Shown piece by piece: positions 23,735 through 34,000 of a stretch of DNA of 39,475 nucleotides; the stretch's first letter is position 1, and each line of letters begins with the position of its first letter. A model generated the notes under the pieces. The model was given only the letters and a program-made list of their open reading frames with translations, did not search any database and was not told the DNA's origin. The stretch is from Schoenoplectus triqueter (taxonomy: Eukaryota; Streptophyta; Magnoliopsida; Poales; Cyperaceae). Both the position numbers and the translations under genes were made by a program. Location of the stretch: assembly GCA_964058805.1 (NCBI GenBank), contig CAXKVV010000650.1, forward strand, positions 1 to 39,475, in the 5' to 3' direction.

Positions 23735-23813
23735 CGTATTTTTGCACTTACACCGTTATCACTCTTATATTTAATAATAATAATTTCATAATTATTATTT
23801 ATAATAAAAACTG
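23735..23813 (-). repeat. Right terminal inverted repeat of the MULE
   Basis: Inverted counterpart of 15881-15968. It ends at CAG read inward, directly next to the 9-bp duplication at 23814-23822. Confidence 0.88.
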
Positions 23814-23822
23814 CTGTTTTCT

Positions 23823-24471
23823 TAGCCGGCTAATGGATGCCAAGAGCCAAGACTTTATTTAAAGAATTAACAATCAGTGAAAACTTCAGATTATACGTTT
23901 GTAAAGTTGTTTTCAAAATTAAAAAAAGGTCATGTAATTTACATACAAACTATATTTTTATCGGACCAATTTTGGCTCCAGTAAAATACAAAGAAAATTG
24001 AAAAACTCTCAGACCATGCAATTAAAAGATCATGTTGGTTATCGCTCGTTACAAATTCACATCTGCGAACGTAAGATAACTGGATGTTCATGTTAGTTTC
24101 CCTTGACCATTCAACTTTTCACAATTTCACTTAATACAAAGTAACGTTCAACAATCAGGCTCCACTTCTCTAATGTCGCTCTCCCTCCACCAAACACGCT
24201 ACAAAACGATCACAAATGCGAAATTAAAAATAGTTAATTATCATCTACTCAAATCTCATCACGGACTGATTCCTTACTGATCCAGACAATTTCTTTTCCG
24301 TGGACCGAAGACACGCCTCTTACACCAACAGAACAGACATTCCCCTTTCACCCAACACCTCGTCCATGCAACCAATTCTCCTATCACTCCCTTGGTTTCT
24401 CTTTCCCCTCCCCTCTTCCTCGATCTCTCCATTTCCATTCTTTCATTCTTTCCTCTCTCCCTTCTCCAACC
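23823..24471 (+). promoter_or_regulatory. Upstream region and 5' leader of the UXS gene
   Basis: AT-rich to about 24250, then strongly pyrimidine-rich from 24340 to the ATG (CTTTCCCCTCCCCTCTTCC and similar). Such Y-patches are common at plant transcription starts and leaders. No convincing TATA box was seen. The MULE right end lies about 660 bp upstream of the ATG, so its insertion may affect this promoter. Confidence 0.5.
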
Positions 24472-27400
24472 ATGATGAAGTACCGGCACCACCGCGCTGC
24501 CAACGCCGCCAGCTTCCCTCGCTCCGCTCTCACGTACCTCTTCAAAGAGCAGCGCTTTCTATTCATCCTTCTAGGCGCGCTCATCGCCACCTCCTTCTTC
24601 CTCCTCCATCCCTTCTCTTCTCTCCCCTCGCATCCAACTCCCTCTTCTTTCCTTGTCCAGAGCCGTGACAAATTCCCTTCCTTTAACCTCCCCAGTCGCG
24701 TCCCTACAAATCTTAAGAAGCCTGGCCTTAGGATCGCGGTGACAGGTGGCGCTGGATTCGTGGGAAGTCATTTGGTCGATAAGTTGCTCGCCAGAGGAGA
24801 CAGCGTAATTGTCGTTGATAACTTCTTCACGGGAAGGAAGGATAATTTGGTGCACCATTTCGGTAATCCGAGATTTGAGCTGATCCGGCATGATGTGGTT
24901 GAGCCGATCTTGCTTGAAGTTGATCAGATCTACCATCTCGCATGCCCTGCTTCTCCAGTGCATTACAAGTTCAATCCGATCAAGACAATCATATCCTTTT
25001 ATCTCTAACATAAATTTCTTTCCATGCCGTAACTTGATCTGATCTTCATTTTTTTGTGTGCTTCAGAAGTAGTAGGTTGGGCTTTTGTAGAACTTAGATC
25101 CAACTGGTTTCGGATGAGATCTCACAAACATTTTTTTAATAACTTCTTGTGGAGGATATTATTATTTTTTTACTTTATACTGGGACTGAAATCTAATCCC
25201 TTTCTTATAAATTCTATCAATTAGGCTTTAATTTTAGAAATTTAGAGCTCTAGAATTGTAGATCTCTGGAGACGATTGCACTTGAAATTCATTTCAACTG
25301 TATAAGGCCATGAATTATTTCCAAACTGGTCTTGTCTTCATAACTCACTACAAAGGTAAAAGTAGCATTATTGTTATAATCTTTTATAATGAACTGTTGA
25401 TTACAATTTTTACTGGCGTGGATTCCGAGGGTATTCCTTAACAAATCACACAAGACAAATGTAATGGGAACACTGAACATGCTTGGATTAGCTAAGAGGA
25501 TCGGTGCAAGATTTCTTCTGACAAGTACCAGTGAGGTCTATGGTGACCCACTTGAACATCCTCAAAAGGAAACTTATTGGGGCCATGTTAACCCCATAGG
25601 TTAGTTTCTTTTTTGACTAATAAGCATGTACTGCCAGTTTCTGTTAATGGAAACATCACTTTACAGTAATAAACAGTAGGAACAATAAAGAAAAAGGCTA
25701 GAAAAACACAAGTAACCCAAAGAAAACCTGAGCCTGCATTGATTTAGTATTGGCATCGTAGAGAAGTTACTGTCCAGAAGGCAGCAAAACTGAATTGTAC
25801 ATCTATTTAGTATTGGCATCAATATCCTCGTTGATTCTCTCTTTTGTACAACTATTTTTGAAATTGATTTCTAAGTATTTAATTGTGTTCATTGTTTTCT
25901 TTGTCTAATATGTTCACAGGTGAGAGGAGTTGCTATGATGAAGGGAAAAGAACAGCAGAGACTTTAACAATGGATTATCACCGTGGTGCTGGGGTTGAGG
26001 TAATATCATTTTTTTGAGTAAATCCTGGTCAATAAACCAAGGTTTTGACAGGTTCTTAGCTCTTACCTTAGTGACTCACTAAAAGTTACTGGTACAATAA
26101 GATAAGAGTACTGCATCAGTTAAGATAGTGTCCCAGTTTGTCCAGCTGCTTTCAGCCAAAAGGATGCTTTTTTGAGCCTCAAGTGAGCAGACATAAGAAG
26201 AGTCAATTGAATTTGGCCTCAATAAATCCCAAATGGTGTATGTGTCCTTGATTAAAAATTGATGTTGACTCTTTTTTTGTAGAGAGAAAATTGATGAACT
26301 CTAGTTGGTTGTGTCCTTTTCTGGGGTAATGTCTACTTAATTCTAATTACTACACTTTGACCATGAGGGTGATCGTTGAATAGAAGATAATTACCCAACT
26401 CTATTTATTAGTGAAATTGTCAATTAAGTGATTAACTCTGACCAAGTAGTAGCCATTTACTATAATTAACATCAACCTGGGATGCCAATTTAGTAGTAAT
26501 CACTATCCGTACCAGAAGAAAGCCAAATTGTTCTTTACATTTTAAATTTGGGTAGGGAACACTTGATAATGGCTATTTTGCAATCTTGATAATAGAACTT
26601 TGAATAATTTCGGAAAAAATCTTAAAAATAGAAGAAAAAAAAAGTTTATTGATGCATTCTTGTACTTATAGATTGATGGTGTTTCAAATTTCATACAATT
26701 TCATTTTCATTTGATAGTCCATCAAAGACCGTTAAATTGGAACCGTCGCAAATTAAATAAAATTTTGATGGTCTTTGATGAACTATCAAATGATAATGAA
26801 ATTGCATGAAATTTGAAACACTAAGTTAAAGAATATATATATATAGAGAGAGAGATGCATTACGGTGTTTTGCAAAGCAAAAAACCATTATTGATTTAAG
26901 ATGAGATTTCATATCCCGAGGTATCAAATTGTCAATCTAAGTTGTTCAATAATTTTTTCATGTCCAAATCTTGTGGTATATTGAATTTCATGATTTTTTT
27001 TTGAGCTTTCTAGCTATTTTTTAAATTATTTTTAAAATCAGCCTTGTTTAACACAAGAAAATAGCCTAAACTGATGAAATTTAATATCACACAAGATTTT
27101 GACATGAAGAAGTTATTGAGCAGCTTAGATTGAAAATTTGAGACCTCAGAATATAAAATCTCACCCCAAAGCAATAACATTTTTTTGCTTGTCAAAGCAC
27201 CATAAGCCATATATATATATATATATATAGTGGAGATACCATGAGCTTAACTCAAAAAACATATTAAATCATCTCAACATTTTAATTTACCATTCTCATT
27301 AAATTCTTTATATAAAAATCTTGTGGGATGTAAAAATTTGGAGTGTTTTGAGCTTTTTAAGTCAATGTTTTTAATTTTTGAAAATGATGTTCAAGTATTG

Positions 27401-27609
27401 AATATATTATTATTATTTTTAGAGCTGATTTTCAAAAATTAAAAACCACAACTTAAAAAGCTCAAAACGCTTCAAATTTTTGCATCTCATGAGATTTTCA
27501 TATAAAGAATTTAATGAGAATGATAAATTAAAATTTTGAAATGATTTGATATGCTTTTTGAGTTAAGCTCACGGAGGCCTTCCGTGAGCTTAAGCTCACA
27601 GTATCTCCC

Positions 27610-27640
<31 letters not shown>

Positions 27641-28462
27641 AACTTTTTTCTATTATTAAGTTTTTTTTCAAATTTATTTAAAGTTCCATTTTCAAGTTTG
27701 GTTCCTCCCCGTTATATTTTGTCCAGTTCAGTCATTTGACAAGGCAATATCTTTTTTTTTCTCAGGTCCGCATTGCCCGCATATTCAACACATATGGACC
27801 CCGCATGTGCTTAGATGATGGGCGTGTCGTTAGCAATTTTGTTGCACAGGTTCAATATTTTTAAAATTTTAAAATATCATCCAAATGTCAATTTTGATGA
27901 GCTATCAGCCTAATGTAATCTAATGACTTCCTTTCAGGCTCTGCGGAAGGAACCAATGACTGTTTATGGTGATGGAAAGCAGACTCGAAGCTTCCAATAC
28001 GTCTCCGATTTGGTATTGATCTCCCTTTTACTCAATAGAAATTATAAGATCCTTCTTTTTGTTGCCTTTTTTAGTTTCATGAACGAACATCAAATTCTCA
28101 GGTTGATGGATTGGTGGCATTGATGGAAGGTGAGCATATTGGACCGTTTAACTTGGGCAATCCTGGAGAGTTCACCATGCTTGAGCTTGCAGAGGTTTAT
28201 TCTAATGTTTTTAAATTTATTTCACCTCCTTTTCCTTGCAACCATAATAATTCAAGATTATGAATTTTAGGTGGTAAAAGAGACAATTGACCCCAGTGCA
28301 AGGATTGAGTTCAAGCCCAATACTCCTGATGACCCACACATGAGAAAACCTGACATAACCAAGGCCAAGCAGCTCCTGAATTGGGAACCAAAGGTGTCCC
28401 TTAGACAAGGACTTCCTCTTATGGTGTCTGATTTCCAAAAGCGCGTCTTAGAAGAAAAATGA
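24472..28462 (+). CDS. UXS1: UDP-glucuronate decarboxylase / UDP-xylose synthase, membrane type (UXS1-like)
   Basis: Seven exons: 24472-24990, 25452-25599, 25920-25999, 27766-27849, 27938-28012, 28102-28194 and 28271-28462. They give 396 aa with intact phase. The enzyme converts UDP-glucuronic acid to UDP-xylose using bound NAD+, supplying xylan and xyloglucan synthesis. It is a short-chain dehydrogenase: NAD-binding GGAGFVG at residues 92-98, active-site TSTSE near 197-201, and Y228-x3-K232 (CYDEGKR). A hydrophobic segment at about 29-47 after a basic N-terminus predicts a type II membrane anchor, so Golgi lumen rather than cytosol. The C-terminal sequence ([24 protein letters not shown]) is closest in memory to UXS1. 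It is somewhat shorter than Arabidopsis UXS1 (about 435 aa) because the stem region is short. Intron 1 is U12-type AT-AC. The start ATG ATG at 24472 is the first in frame; the second ATG (24475) is equally possible. Confidence 0.95.
24991..25451 (+). other. U12-type AT-AC intron (intron 1 of UXS)
   Basis: The 5' site is ATATCCTTTT, matching the U12 AT-AC consensus. The branch site TTCCTTAAC (25434-25442) is an exact consensus about 10 nt before the 3' site, which ends CAC. Removing it joins KTI to [11 protein letters not shown] in frame, the conserved UXS sequence. No GT donor restores that junction. Confidence 0.93.
26679..26821. repeat. Foldback element A in UXS intron 3
   Basis: Arms of about 57 bp, 26679-26735 and 26765-26821, are inverted with few mismatches; both contain GTGTTTCAAATTTCAT and CATCAAAGACC. 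A short loop of about 30 bp separates them. No ORF. Confidence 0.85.
26858..27209. repeat. Foldback element B in UXS intron 3
   Basis: Inverted arms of over 120 bp: the left begins TTACGGTGTTTTGCAAAGC and the right, reversed, begins TTATGGTGCTTTGACAAGC. They also share TTCAATCTAAG and CTTCATGTC/TTTCATGTC-type blocks. It is flanked by (AT)n-(AG)n on the left and (AT)n on the right (27209-27229). Confidence 0.82.
27230..27610. repeat. Foldback element C in UXS intron 3
   Basis: The left arm (27230 to about 27370) and the reversed right arm share GAGCTTAACTCAAAAA, TTCTCATTAAATTCTTTATA and TTTTGAGCTTTTTAAGT. Near the right end are a 16-bp perfect palindrome GTGAGCTTAAGCTCAC and CACGGAGGCCTTCCGTG. 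Flanks are (AT)n on the left and (CT)n-(AT)n on the right. Confidence 0.85.
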
Positions 28463-29044
28463 GACATGGATTTATGTTTACCATAGCTTAGTGCTGCTAC
28501 AGATTAATTATCTTTCTTTAGTTGGTGTGAGCTCCACAATTCCTTTATGCGCAAAGGCCACTCGTTTGATTGATTTTTGTTTCTTTTTTATATATATAAA
28601 TGTGTAGATGTATTTTTACTTTATCAAAGTTCAGAAATCTTTTTGTTACACGACAAGACTCTTGTATAAGAACGGTGATATTTTTGTTTAGATAAAATTT
28701 CCCATCCATTTCTGTTTTGATGTGAGAAAAATTAAAGACCTGATATTTTTCATTTATCTCCATCTAACTGAAGTTTCTTTTTGTTTGGGTGTGTAGCTAG
28801 AAGCATAGCACAATATTCCAAGTGTCTATTCCTATGTAAATTTGCGTCATCCTCATTTTGATGGCCGTTGCATTACTTAAGTTCTGAGAAAATACTTCGA
28901 CTATAAAATCCTCACAGTTTACAGTATAAGGTACAATTTTTCATTTTAAGACTGGTACGTTGAGTGTCAACTCAGTTCACAAACGATACAAACGGTGAAG
29001 TCTTCACACCTTTAGAACACTGAAAAAGCAAACACACAGCAAGC
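28463..29044. other. Convergent 3' flanks of UXS and dirigent genes
   Basis: The two genes converge here, so this 580-bp stretch should hold both 3' UTRs. It is AT-rich, with no further gene seen and no clear terminator structure. Confidence 0.6.
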
Positions 29045-30070
29045 TCAAGAGATATGAACCGAAAACTGAAGCAAAGTCTCGACACCATCTGTTGTTCCCT
29101 GATCGCCAGGATGCAGTGTCTGAACTGCCGCAAAGCCACGTGCATTCTCGTATTTACCAGTTCCTCCGATAACTGAAATATGTGACTCCGATGCAGCAGT
29201 ACGATGTACACCAAAGAAGCTTATTGTGTCATCGGTGTGATCTCCTCCCTCAAAAATAGCGGTCATAACAACGGTCTTGCTCGTGCCATCTTGTGAGCTA
29301 GCCACATAAAAACCCTGGGCACGTCCCATCACAGCGGATCCAATCTCATGACCCTCAGTTAGCTCGTCATCTATGACCGTGGTCGTACCAAAGAGAAGGT
29401 TCTCAAGAGTTGTACCTGTTGGTAAGTCTCCAGCATTGACAAAAGGAATATCACCGCTTGGTGCACTGGCCCCATAAGGATTAGCATTGTTTTGGACAAT
29501 TGTGGTGGAGGTACCACTAAGTCCTGCAACATACGGTACATTGTTGTTGTTGAACAGGTTACTTGCGCTTTCCGGTAAGGGCAACGCACCTTGGATTGGA
29601 AATATATCCTTGTTTGGCCTTGCAAATGGCAGCTGGCCACTGGCAGCTGTACTGGCAACCACACCAGTAACAATTCGTACTGAAGGCCTGGTCCCACCAA
29701 CTATATCATGCATAAAGAATGTTAAGGGATGGGCCCCTATGGCAGAAGTGGTCGCACCAGTGCCAGCTGTGTTGGATCCAATTGGAGTTGCTGGAGATAA
29801 AGCACCAGGCGCGGTGGCTGTGGCATCTGTTGCAGGCTCAGTGGTTGCAGTGGACCCCACAGGGCCCACTGGCCCTAGTGGCATTACTGCTGGGTCAGTT
29901 GGTGGGTCAACCGGGGCTGGTAATGGGTCTGAAGGCTGAGGTGAAATGACTGGTGGCAAGACAGCATATGCTGGTTTTGATTGCTCATCAAGGATTCGAT
30001 TAGCATCCGAGAAATGAAATATGGTCGAGAGGAGCATTAGGTACAGTATGGCTTTTGGTTTCATAGCCAT
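29045..30070 (-). CDS. Dirigent protein, ESB1/DIR10-like (DIR-e type)
   Basis: A single exon encodes 341 aa. Residues 1-23 form a signal peptide (MAMKPKAILYLMLLSTIFHF then SDA), so the product should be secreted. Residues about 35-110 are a Pro/Ala/Thr/Gly-rich linker. The dirigent domain runs from about 115 to the end: HPLTFFMHDIVGGTRPS, LENLLFGTTTVIDDELTEG, MGRAQGFYVASSQDG, TAIFEGG, ISVIGGTGKYENARGFA. The TTVIDDELTEG motif and the long N-terminal linker mark the ESB1/DIR9/DIR10/DIR16-type subgroup. Arabidopsis ESB1 localises to the Casparian strip and is needed for ordered lignin deposition. Whether this copy does the same is inferred from the subgroup. A TATA-like A/T motif lies about 95 bp upstream (CTATAAATAG, 30161-30170), but it reads best on the opposite strand. 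Confidence 0.93.
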   Translation of the reverse strand: MAMKPKAILYLMLLSTIFHFSDANRILDEQSKPAYAVLPPVISPQPSDPLPAPVDPPTDPAVMPLGPVGPVGSTATTEPATDATATAPGALSPATPIGSNTAGTGATTSAIGAHPLTFFMHDIVGGTRPSVRIVTGVVASTAASGQLPFARPNKDIFPIQGALPLPESASNLFNNNNVPYVAGLSGTSTTIVQNNANPYGASAPSGDIPFVNAGDLPTGTTLENLLFGTTTVIDDELTEGHEIGSAVMGRAQGFYVASSQDGTSKTVVMTAIFEGGDHTDDTISFFGVHRTAASESHISVIGGTGKYENARGFAAVQTLHPGDQGTTDGVETLLQFSVHIS

Positions 30071-31042
30071 GTTGGTTGTTTGGGATGCTTGAATAGTTGT
30101 GATGTGATAGTGGAGAGAGCTAATCAGTGAGTTCTTGGATTGGAAATGGAGAAGCGAACTCTATAAATAGGAGATGTGAGAGAATGTTTTGGTTTGTACT
30201 ACAGCATTCATTGAGTTGTTGAGATACAAGAAATGAGTGGAGTTGGTCTTCATGTTGTATTAGTTGATATCTGAACCTTCTTTGCAGTAGGAATAGTTAG
30301 AATTTAGGAATGACAAAAATGTTTCCCATCGTCCAATAGAAATGTGAATAGATTTTTTTTTTTAGAGAGATAGAAGTCTTAGACGATCTTAATTAGCTAT
30401 CATTTAAGCCACTAGATCATTTGCAAATAAATCATTGTTAAAAACGTACAAAAGAAAGAAAATAAATTACTAAAAGACTAAAAGTGATTTGTTTCATTTT
30501 GCTTGTATATAATGTGGTTTACTTTGACTCTTAGAGAAACTCCAACGTACAAATACCAATCCCCTTCTAGTCATCGGCGCCAACATGAGAAGAGCCAGTT
30601 CCTTTTACCTTTATACAGAGCAAGTCCAAGTGGAAATGTTCAAGGCGGAGTCAAGATTTTAGTATAGCGGGATCAAGATACAGGTATACGTCAATAGAGC
30701 ATTAAAATTAATAAACTAAAAAAGATCAATACATTATACGAAATAAAAATATATGATAAAACTAAACTCTAACATGTAACTCTCATGAGATTGGGGAAGG
30801 GGTCGGGTCCTCCAACCCCTAAATCCACCCCTAAAAATGTTAATTATATATTAGAACTTACAAATAACCAATATTACATTTAATTAGATATGCAATCAGC
30901 TTTTGATTTAGTAACAAAAGCAATGTTTTCTGTGTGGAAAGTGGTTCAAAATCTGGATAAAGTTTTTTTTATGAACATTTATAAAATAACATTTGACTAG
31001 ATACCGAACTTTAACCAAGAAATTGAAACTTGAGTTTTCAAC
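30071..31042. other. Intergenic between dirigent and TRM-like genes
   Basis: This holds the dirigent gene promoter on the right of 30071 and the 3' flank of the TRM-like gene near 31042. Between about 30651 and 30832, ends reading AAGGCGGAGTCAAGATTTT and CCCCTAAATCCACCCCTAA are weakly inverted and may mark a decayed MITE. No gene was seen. Confidence 0.5.
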
Positions 31043-34000
31043 CTATGGAATAAACTCGGTGACAAGCTCGCACAAGAGATCTTCATGCAACATGCTCTCG
31101 ATCTCTCTTCCAACCAAATTTACCCCTCTGCCTACTATCCCTGACCACCTGGTTTCTAGAAGCATCTCTTCACCACCACACTGTATTTCTTTTCTCCTCG
31201 TCATTACTCTTCCCCACACATCCTCCGCAAGCCTGCCTCTCTCCCACTTGGGTCTAAAGGCAGTTAACATCTTCCGCTCCTCCATCCATGAACCAATAAT
31301 CTCAGACAAAAGGGAATTTATCAAATCAAATAGCATCTTTCTCTCTGATTTTGGCCAGAGAACCAGATAACCATACTTTTTTTCTAGTCTGGTGAAAATA
31401 CTGGGGCCCACAGGACAGTCCAAAGAGTAGCACATACTGAGAAGCTCATCTTGGGTAGAAACATGCCTCCCTAGGTCAGTTACCATGTCGAGTAAGTATG
31501 AGAAATCTCTCTCCTCTTCATCCCTGAAATGTTCTCTGTTTGATAACTCAAAGCTATTAGTTTGCTCAGTGTTATTGTCTTCTTCATCACTTGCAAGGAA
31601 AACATCGACTTGTTCTCCAACCGAATCCATTTTTAGGAGATTGAGTTGCATCCTCAATTCTGTAATTGTTAATTTCAGATTAAAAATCAAGTTATGTTGT
31701 AGAAACCATTTATAGGTTTACACTGATTTATTCATACAAAAGTCAAAAGAAATACTTCGCTCATAACTCAGTTATTTTCCATGCATGAGTTAGATAATCT
31801 GCAAAGCCTCAACTAAAACATATTGCCTGTCTCTGTCTCAATCTCTTTTTCATATTAGTTTGAGGCCAGGAACCAAGAAACTAATAATTGATATTTCTGA
31901 AACAATTAGCTTGCCTTGTAGGTCGGCACTGATTTTCTCAAAGCAACCTGAGGTCGAAGTTTCTTCATCTTCTAGGTCTGCAACTTCTTCAAAAGGAGAT
32001 TCCAGTGTCGAGCATGGGCTCGGCTGTTCTTCTCCTTCCTTTAGACAAACTCTATGCTCCATTACCTCCTACAAAAATAAAATACAGATCAAGTTCTGTA
32101 TTTAAATCACTAACTCAACACTACAACAAAGATATGAGAAATCTCAAAACTTCATGGTACATCATGGAACCAGGCTCACACAAGGCTGAGTTGATGTTTC
32201 ATGGAAAAAAGGTACCTGTTCCTCAGTGACATCGTGTGGCATGGGGCTGACAACATCCTCATCCTTCACTATTGTAGCATCCGTCTCCAGTACCTTTGCC
32301 TCAATCATAACCGTATTGTCAAAAGGAATAATGTCCTCAGTACTAGTGTCCTTAGGGGGATCTACCTCCCCGATTTTCACTTCATCTGTATAATTCAGTT
32401 TCAGGTCTTCTGAATTTATTTGTATCTCCCTCTCAGTGAGAACGTTCTCCACTCCCTCTGAAACATCACTTGTATGAGTTTTCTCCCCCTTCAAACCCTT
32501 CACGGGCCCTGCATTAAGCACATCTTTAAGCATGCCAAAGTCACTGGCACGGGATGCACGTCTCCGATGACCCGATCTGTGGCTTACACGTGCATGGGAT
32601 GATGATGGTAGGGACTTAGACCTTGGTAAGTTTCTAAAATTACCATCCTTCCAGCCATCATTACTGCTGATACCGAAAACGCATTTATCCTTGCGTGATT
32701 TGTCACTTGACATTATATCAGATAATGCCAACATCTCCCCTAGTGTATTTGAGCCACCACCAGGAAGAGGGCCCACCTCATCAGTCAAACGGGTTGTCTT
32801 CCATCTATCAGACAGACGCTTCCTTGCTTCTTTGCTGACTGATGACTCAACATGGTGGACCTTCGGAGATGCATAGTAGCTACTGTCATCATACAAAGGA
32901 TTAAATTCATACAGAGGGTCCACAACAGGCATGTGATCAGGTTTTGCAGTGACAGCGCGTCTCATCTGTCTTGTGACTTTACGAGCTATTTCTCTGGAGC
33001 TCTTTGCTCTTGTGCCAACAAAAGGGTCTTTGCCATTGGTAAATCTTGACTGTGCACCACCCTCTGGATAAAGCACTGGAAAAACCCCTGCTCCAAATGT
33101 TTTTTGGGCTTTGTCTAGGCTTGGCTTTAGCACAACGATATGAGTTGGTCTTGTACATTTCTCACCTTTCACCTTATAGTTTGATTTTATTGGCTTCTCA
33201 AATGTTAAAGAAACAAAGTCGTCTTCATGTGGATGGGTAAAGAGGTGATTGCCATGTTTCCTGTAATGGAAATCAGTTTCTTTCTCAGAATCTTGACCTA
33301 TTTCCATATTAATCCCAAGGGCTTGCTTGCATGAAGGTTTTAGTATTGTGATCTGGCTTGCACTCCGCGGAGGTGATGGGGGTAAAAAGGTCAAATCCTT
33401 AAGTTGTCTCGAGTACATAGAATTTGGCTCACTCAAAAGTTTGAGAAGTGCATCCCTGTTAGACTCTAAAGCCTCTATTGTATCATTGAACTCTCTAGAG
33501 CTGTGCAATGGTTCCTCAGTTGAGAGCCGTTTTGCCTCAGCAAACTTTTTACGCACAAACTCCACTTCAGGTGAGCTGTTCTTGCTACAAACAGGACTTG
33601 AATGAAACTTCTTCTTTGCCTTTCTTGCCTCTGTAATTTCAAACACATCTTTGAATTCCGGCAACTCATCTTCAGTGAAAACAAACCTCTCGTGAGAAAT
33701 TGAAGGTTCATCATGTACTATTTCTGGCGAGGCTACTACTTTCTTCTTTTGGCAGTGAGGCCCCTGGTTGTAAGGGTAAGGCTTTGGGGGAGGTGGAGGA
33801 GGTAAGGTGTCTAAGCCCATTAACCTTGCAATGACACCAGGTGAAGGGTCCCTGGTTTTCTTTTCTTTCATAATTAATTCCTCCTCAATTAGGCATCTCA
33901 TAGGCACACCAACCGATTTCTTAGATGAACTCCCTGAGAGATCTGGAGAGCTCTGGGAATAAAAAGAGAGTTCAAATTATGTAGCCGCCAATTGGGTTAG

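Larger units (their letters stand above)
15881..23813. mobile_element. Complete Mutator-like element (MULE) carrying transposase and PMD genes
   Basis: Length is 7,933 bp. The left terminus CAGATTTTATTAAAAATAA and the right terminus, read inward as CAGTTTTTATTATAAATAA, form imperfect TIRs. They continue through AATAAGAGTGA-like and TACGAATC blocks into GC-rich palindromes. A perfect 9-bp direct duplication CTGTTTTCT lies at 15872-15880 and 23814-23822, the Mutator hallmark. Inside, a transposase gene (16174-19415, +) and a PMD gene (19639-22438, -) converge. Their promoters start just inside the opposite TIRs, a layout reminiscent of MuDR. Both coding models are uninterrupted, so the element may be young and autonomous. 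Plant PMD genes are known to associate with transposons, including MULEs, so the pairing has precedent. Confidence 0.93.

Noticed and set aside
23464..23862. Plus-strand frames rich in Leu/Ser/Phe over the CT tract, and MARFLLIGN-like frames on both strands over the palindrome
   Set aside because: Low-complexity and palindrome-induced; the same peptide appears on both strands because the DNA is self-complementary.
24991..25020. UXS exon 1 reading on to a stop (ISFYL end), giving a 178-aa protein
   Set aside because: This would truncate the enzyme before its YxxxK motif; the AT-AC intron restores the conserved sequence.
30651..30832. Possible second copy of the GGCGGATCC-type MITE
   Set aside because: The ends are only weakly inverted and no target duplication was found, so it is mentioned only in the intergenic entry.
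31850..32062. TRM-like exon 4 continuing into QGKLIVSEIS and a stop
   Set aside because: This would remove DUF4378; the GC-AG intron keeps the frame into the conserved last exon. It remains possible as an intron-retention isoform.
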